Shown: piece by piece, positions 6,195 to 7,441 of the stretch
Layout: every line of letters begins with the position of its first letter
Position numbering within the stretch: the stretch's first letter is position 1
DNA from: JAENVT01 sp031412355
GTDB taxonomy: Bacteria > Actinomycetota > Acidimicrobiia > Acidimicrobiales > Ilumatobacteraceae
Length of the DNA: 7,441 bases
Direction of reading: 5' to 3'
Assembly (NCBI GenBank): GCA_031412355.1
Contig: JANOCR010000205.1
Coordinates: 1-7,441 of the forward strand
Position numbers and translations under genes: made by a program
Notes under the pieces: generated by a model
What the model was told of the DNA's origin: nothing
Seen by the model: the letters and a program-made list of their open reading frames with translations, nothing else
Databases searched by the model: none

Positions 6195-7441
6195 ACCGCC
6201 ACCATTGCGTCATTGGGAACGAACAATCCGTCAGCGATGCCTGCCAGCCGCAGCCTGCGGAGATGGTGCTCGGACAACGGATTGCGCTGCACGAACTGGG
6301 TGAGCTCGTTCATCCCCCATGTCTCTGTGGACCGCACGCCGCCGTTCTCGCCTCGACCGCCGTACTCAACGATCGATGTGACGCATCGCAATGGCGCGCC
6401 AGCGGCGGTGTTGCGTACCAGGTCGATGTGGATCACGAAGTCGATCGTCTCGGCGATCAGGCTCCACACCGCGTACTCCGGCAACTTGGTGTTGCTCTTC
6501 GCAACGTAAAAGGCCAGCCGGCTGAGCACGGCTTCGACCGTGTGGGCATGAATGGTCGCCATCGAACCGCGCTTGCACATCGACGCCACGTCGAGCATCT
6601 CCAAGGCTTCGTCCTCGACCAGCTCGCCAACGATCACACGGTCCGGGTTCAGGCGCCGGGTCAGTTCGACCAGCTCGCGGGCCGTCACCGCCCCGCGGCC
6701 CTCGGTGTTGGCCTGTCGCGTGTACAGCGCTGGCGCGTCAGGATGTCGAGGGTCGTCCTCGAGGCGCAGCTCGAGCAGACCTTTCTCCACCGTGACGATC
6801 CGCTCGAACGGCGAGACGGCGCCGAGCAGTTCCTTCAACAACGTCGTCTTGCCGGCGCCCGGGCCACCGGAGATCAAGATCGTCATGCCGGCCTGCACCA
6901 ACGCCTCGAGCTGTGGGACCAGCCACTGCGGGAACAGTCCACGAGCAGCGAGGCCATCGAGGCCAACCCGGTTGATCGTGAACCGTCGAATGGCAATTCG
7001 CGGCTCTGACGAGACTCCGCTTCGACCCGGACCACCCAGCACCATCACTACACGCGAGCCATCTGGGGCCTGCAACGTGACCATGGGCGACTGCTCGTCG
7101 AGCCGCGACTCCGCCACCCCCATCGAGAGCGTGAGCCGGCGTTGAAAGGCGTAGAGGTCGTCGGCGGAGTCCCACAACTGGCCGAGGTTCTCCTTGCGTC
7201 CATCGGAATACGACACCCACGTCACACGATGCGAGTTGACATCGATTTCCTCCACCTCAGGATCGTGCATGTACGGCTCGAGCGGGCCCGCGCCGACCGT
7301 CTCGGCATAGGCCGCCGCACGCAGGTTGCGTTCGGTGAACTCGTCGAGCAGACCGTCGCCGCGCTGCAACCGTGTCTGGTTGACCCTGGCGATCTCTTCG
7401 GCCATCCACCGACCCATCAACAACTCGAGGCGGGCACGGTC
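6191..7441 (-). CDS. tadA: TadA/CpaF-type pilus secretion ATPase (5' end beyond right edge)
   Basis: 416 residues are visible; the frame is open to the right edge, so the start lies outside and the in-frame TTG and ATG codons near 7423-7417 are probably internal. Numbering is from the first visible residue. The N-terminal domain has GPLEPYMHDPEVEEIDVNS and the DEQSPMVTLQAPDGSRV block typical of CpaF. Walker A GGPGAGKTT is at 192-200 (6868-6842), the Asp-box region at 217-225 (TVEKGLLEL), Walker B VIVGE at 269-273, and the His box TIHAH from 296. The family forms hexamers in the cytoplasm that hydrolyse ATP to drive pilin assembly through TadB/TadC. Two motifs diverge: Lys220 where ED is common, and GELVEDEA without the usual Arg after GE. 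Nucleotide-binding and catalytic Glu residues are intact, so an active enzyme is likely. Confidence 0.93.
   Translation of the reverse strand, partial: DRARLELLMGRWMAEEIARVNQTRLQRGDGLLDEFTERNLRAAAYAETVGAGPLEPYMHDPEVEEIDVNSHRVTWVSYSDGRKENLGQLWDSADDLYAFQRRLTLSMGVAESRLDEQSPMVTLQAPDGSRVVMVLGGPGRSGVSSEPRIAIRRFTINRVGLDGLAARGLFPQWLVPQLEALVQAGMTILISGGPGAGKTTLLKELLGAVSPFERIVTVEKGLLELRLEDDPRHPDAPALYTRQANTEGRGAVTARELVELTRRLNPDRVIVGELVEDEALEMLDVASMCKRGSMATIHAHTVEAVLSRLAFYVAKSNTKLPEYAVWSLIAETIDFVIHIDLVRNTAAGAPLRCVTSIVEYGGRGENGGVRSTETWGMNELTQFVQRNPLSEHHLRRLRLAGIADGLFVPNDAMVAV

Noticed and set aside
5365..6213. Upstream extension of the TadC frame, giving a 574-residue product
   Set aside because: The added 283 residues overlap the whole TadB gene in another frame and are Arg/Gly/Ser-rich with no domain. 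GTG 5364 gives the normal TadC length and the operon-style GTGA overlap.
7415..7423. TTG/ATG codons as the true start of the ATPase
   Set aside because: The frame stays open to the window edge and CpaF-type proteins usually have more N-terminal sequence, so the real start is more likely outside the window, although ATG 7417 cannot be excluded.

Overview
The window is one end-to-end segment of a high-G+C genome. Every supported gene lies on the minus strand, so the transcript reads from the right edge to the left edge. Gene content and protein style (four GTG starts among seven visible starts, strong GC at third positions, three TadE/TadG-like minor pilins, and a LysM plus BTAD membrane protein at the downstream end) match the tad/Flp-type pilus loci of Actinomycetota. 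A deep-branching lineage such as Acidimicrobiia is my guess. The sequence alone does not settle the genus.

Layout in transcription order: (1) 7441-6191, TadA/CpaF-type secretion ATPase, start beyond the right edge; (2) 6194-5361, TadB-like inner-membrane platform protein; (3) 5364-4489, TadC-like platform protein; (4) 4481-4260, small prepilin with a clear class III leader; (5) 4251-3871, TadE-like minor pilin; (6) 3874-3455, second TadE-like minor pilin with two cysteines; (7) 3458-3039, TadG-like protein; (8) 3029 to beyond base 1, a very large protein of at least 1009 residues. The last gene has membrane segments, two LysM domains, a proline-rich spacer, another membrane segment, a long cytoplasmic part, a winged-helix-like segment and a BTAD helical domain. 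It occupies about 40% of the window and is open across the left edge, so it is easy to miss if only closed reading frames are considered.

Junctions overlap by 4 bases (GTGA or ATGA) or have gaps of only 7 to 9 bases. Two genes have a Shine-Dalgarno sequence built into the stop codon of the gene before them. I see no room for an internal promoter or terminator, so the set looks like one operon with coupled translation. The expected model is that TadA powers assembly on the TadB/TadC platform, the prepilin (and possibly the minor pilins) is processed by a prepilin peptidase not present here, and the filament is extruded across the envelope. The LysM/BTAD protein could link the cell wall outside to a DNA- or protein-binding module inside; that role is inferred. 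A TadZ/CpaE-like gene would be expected just beyond the right edge. No RNA genes, mobile elements, CRISPR arrays or plus-strand genes are supported.
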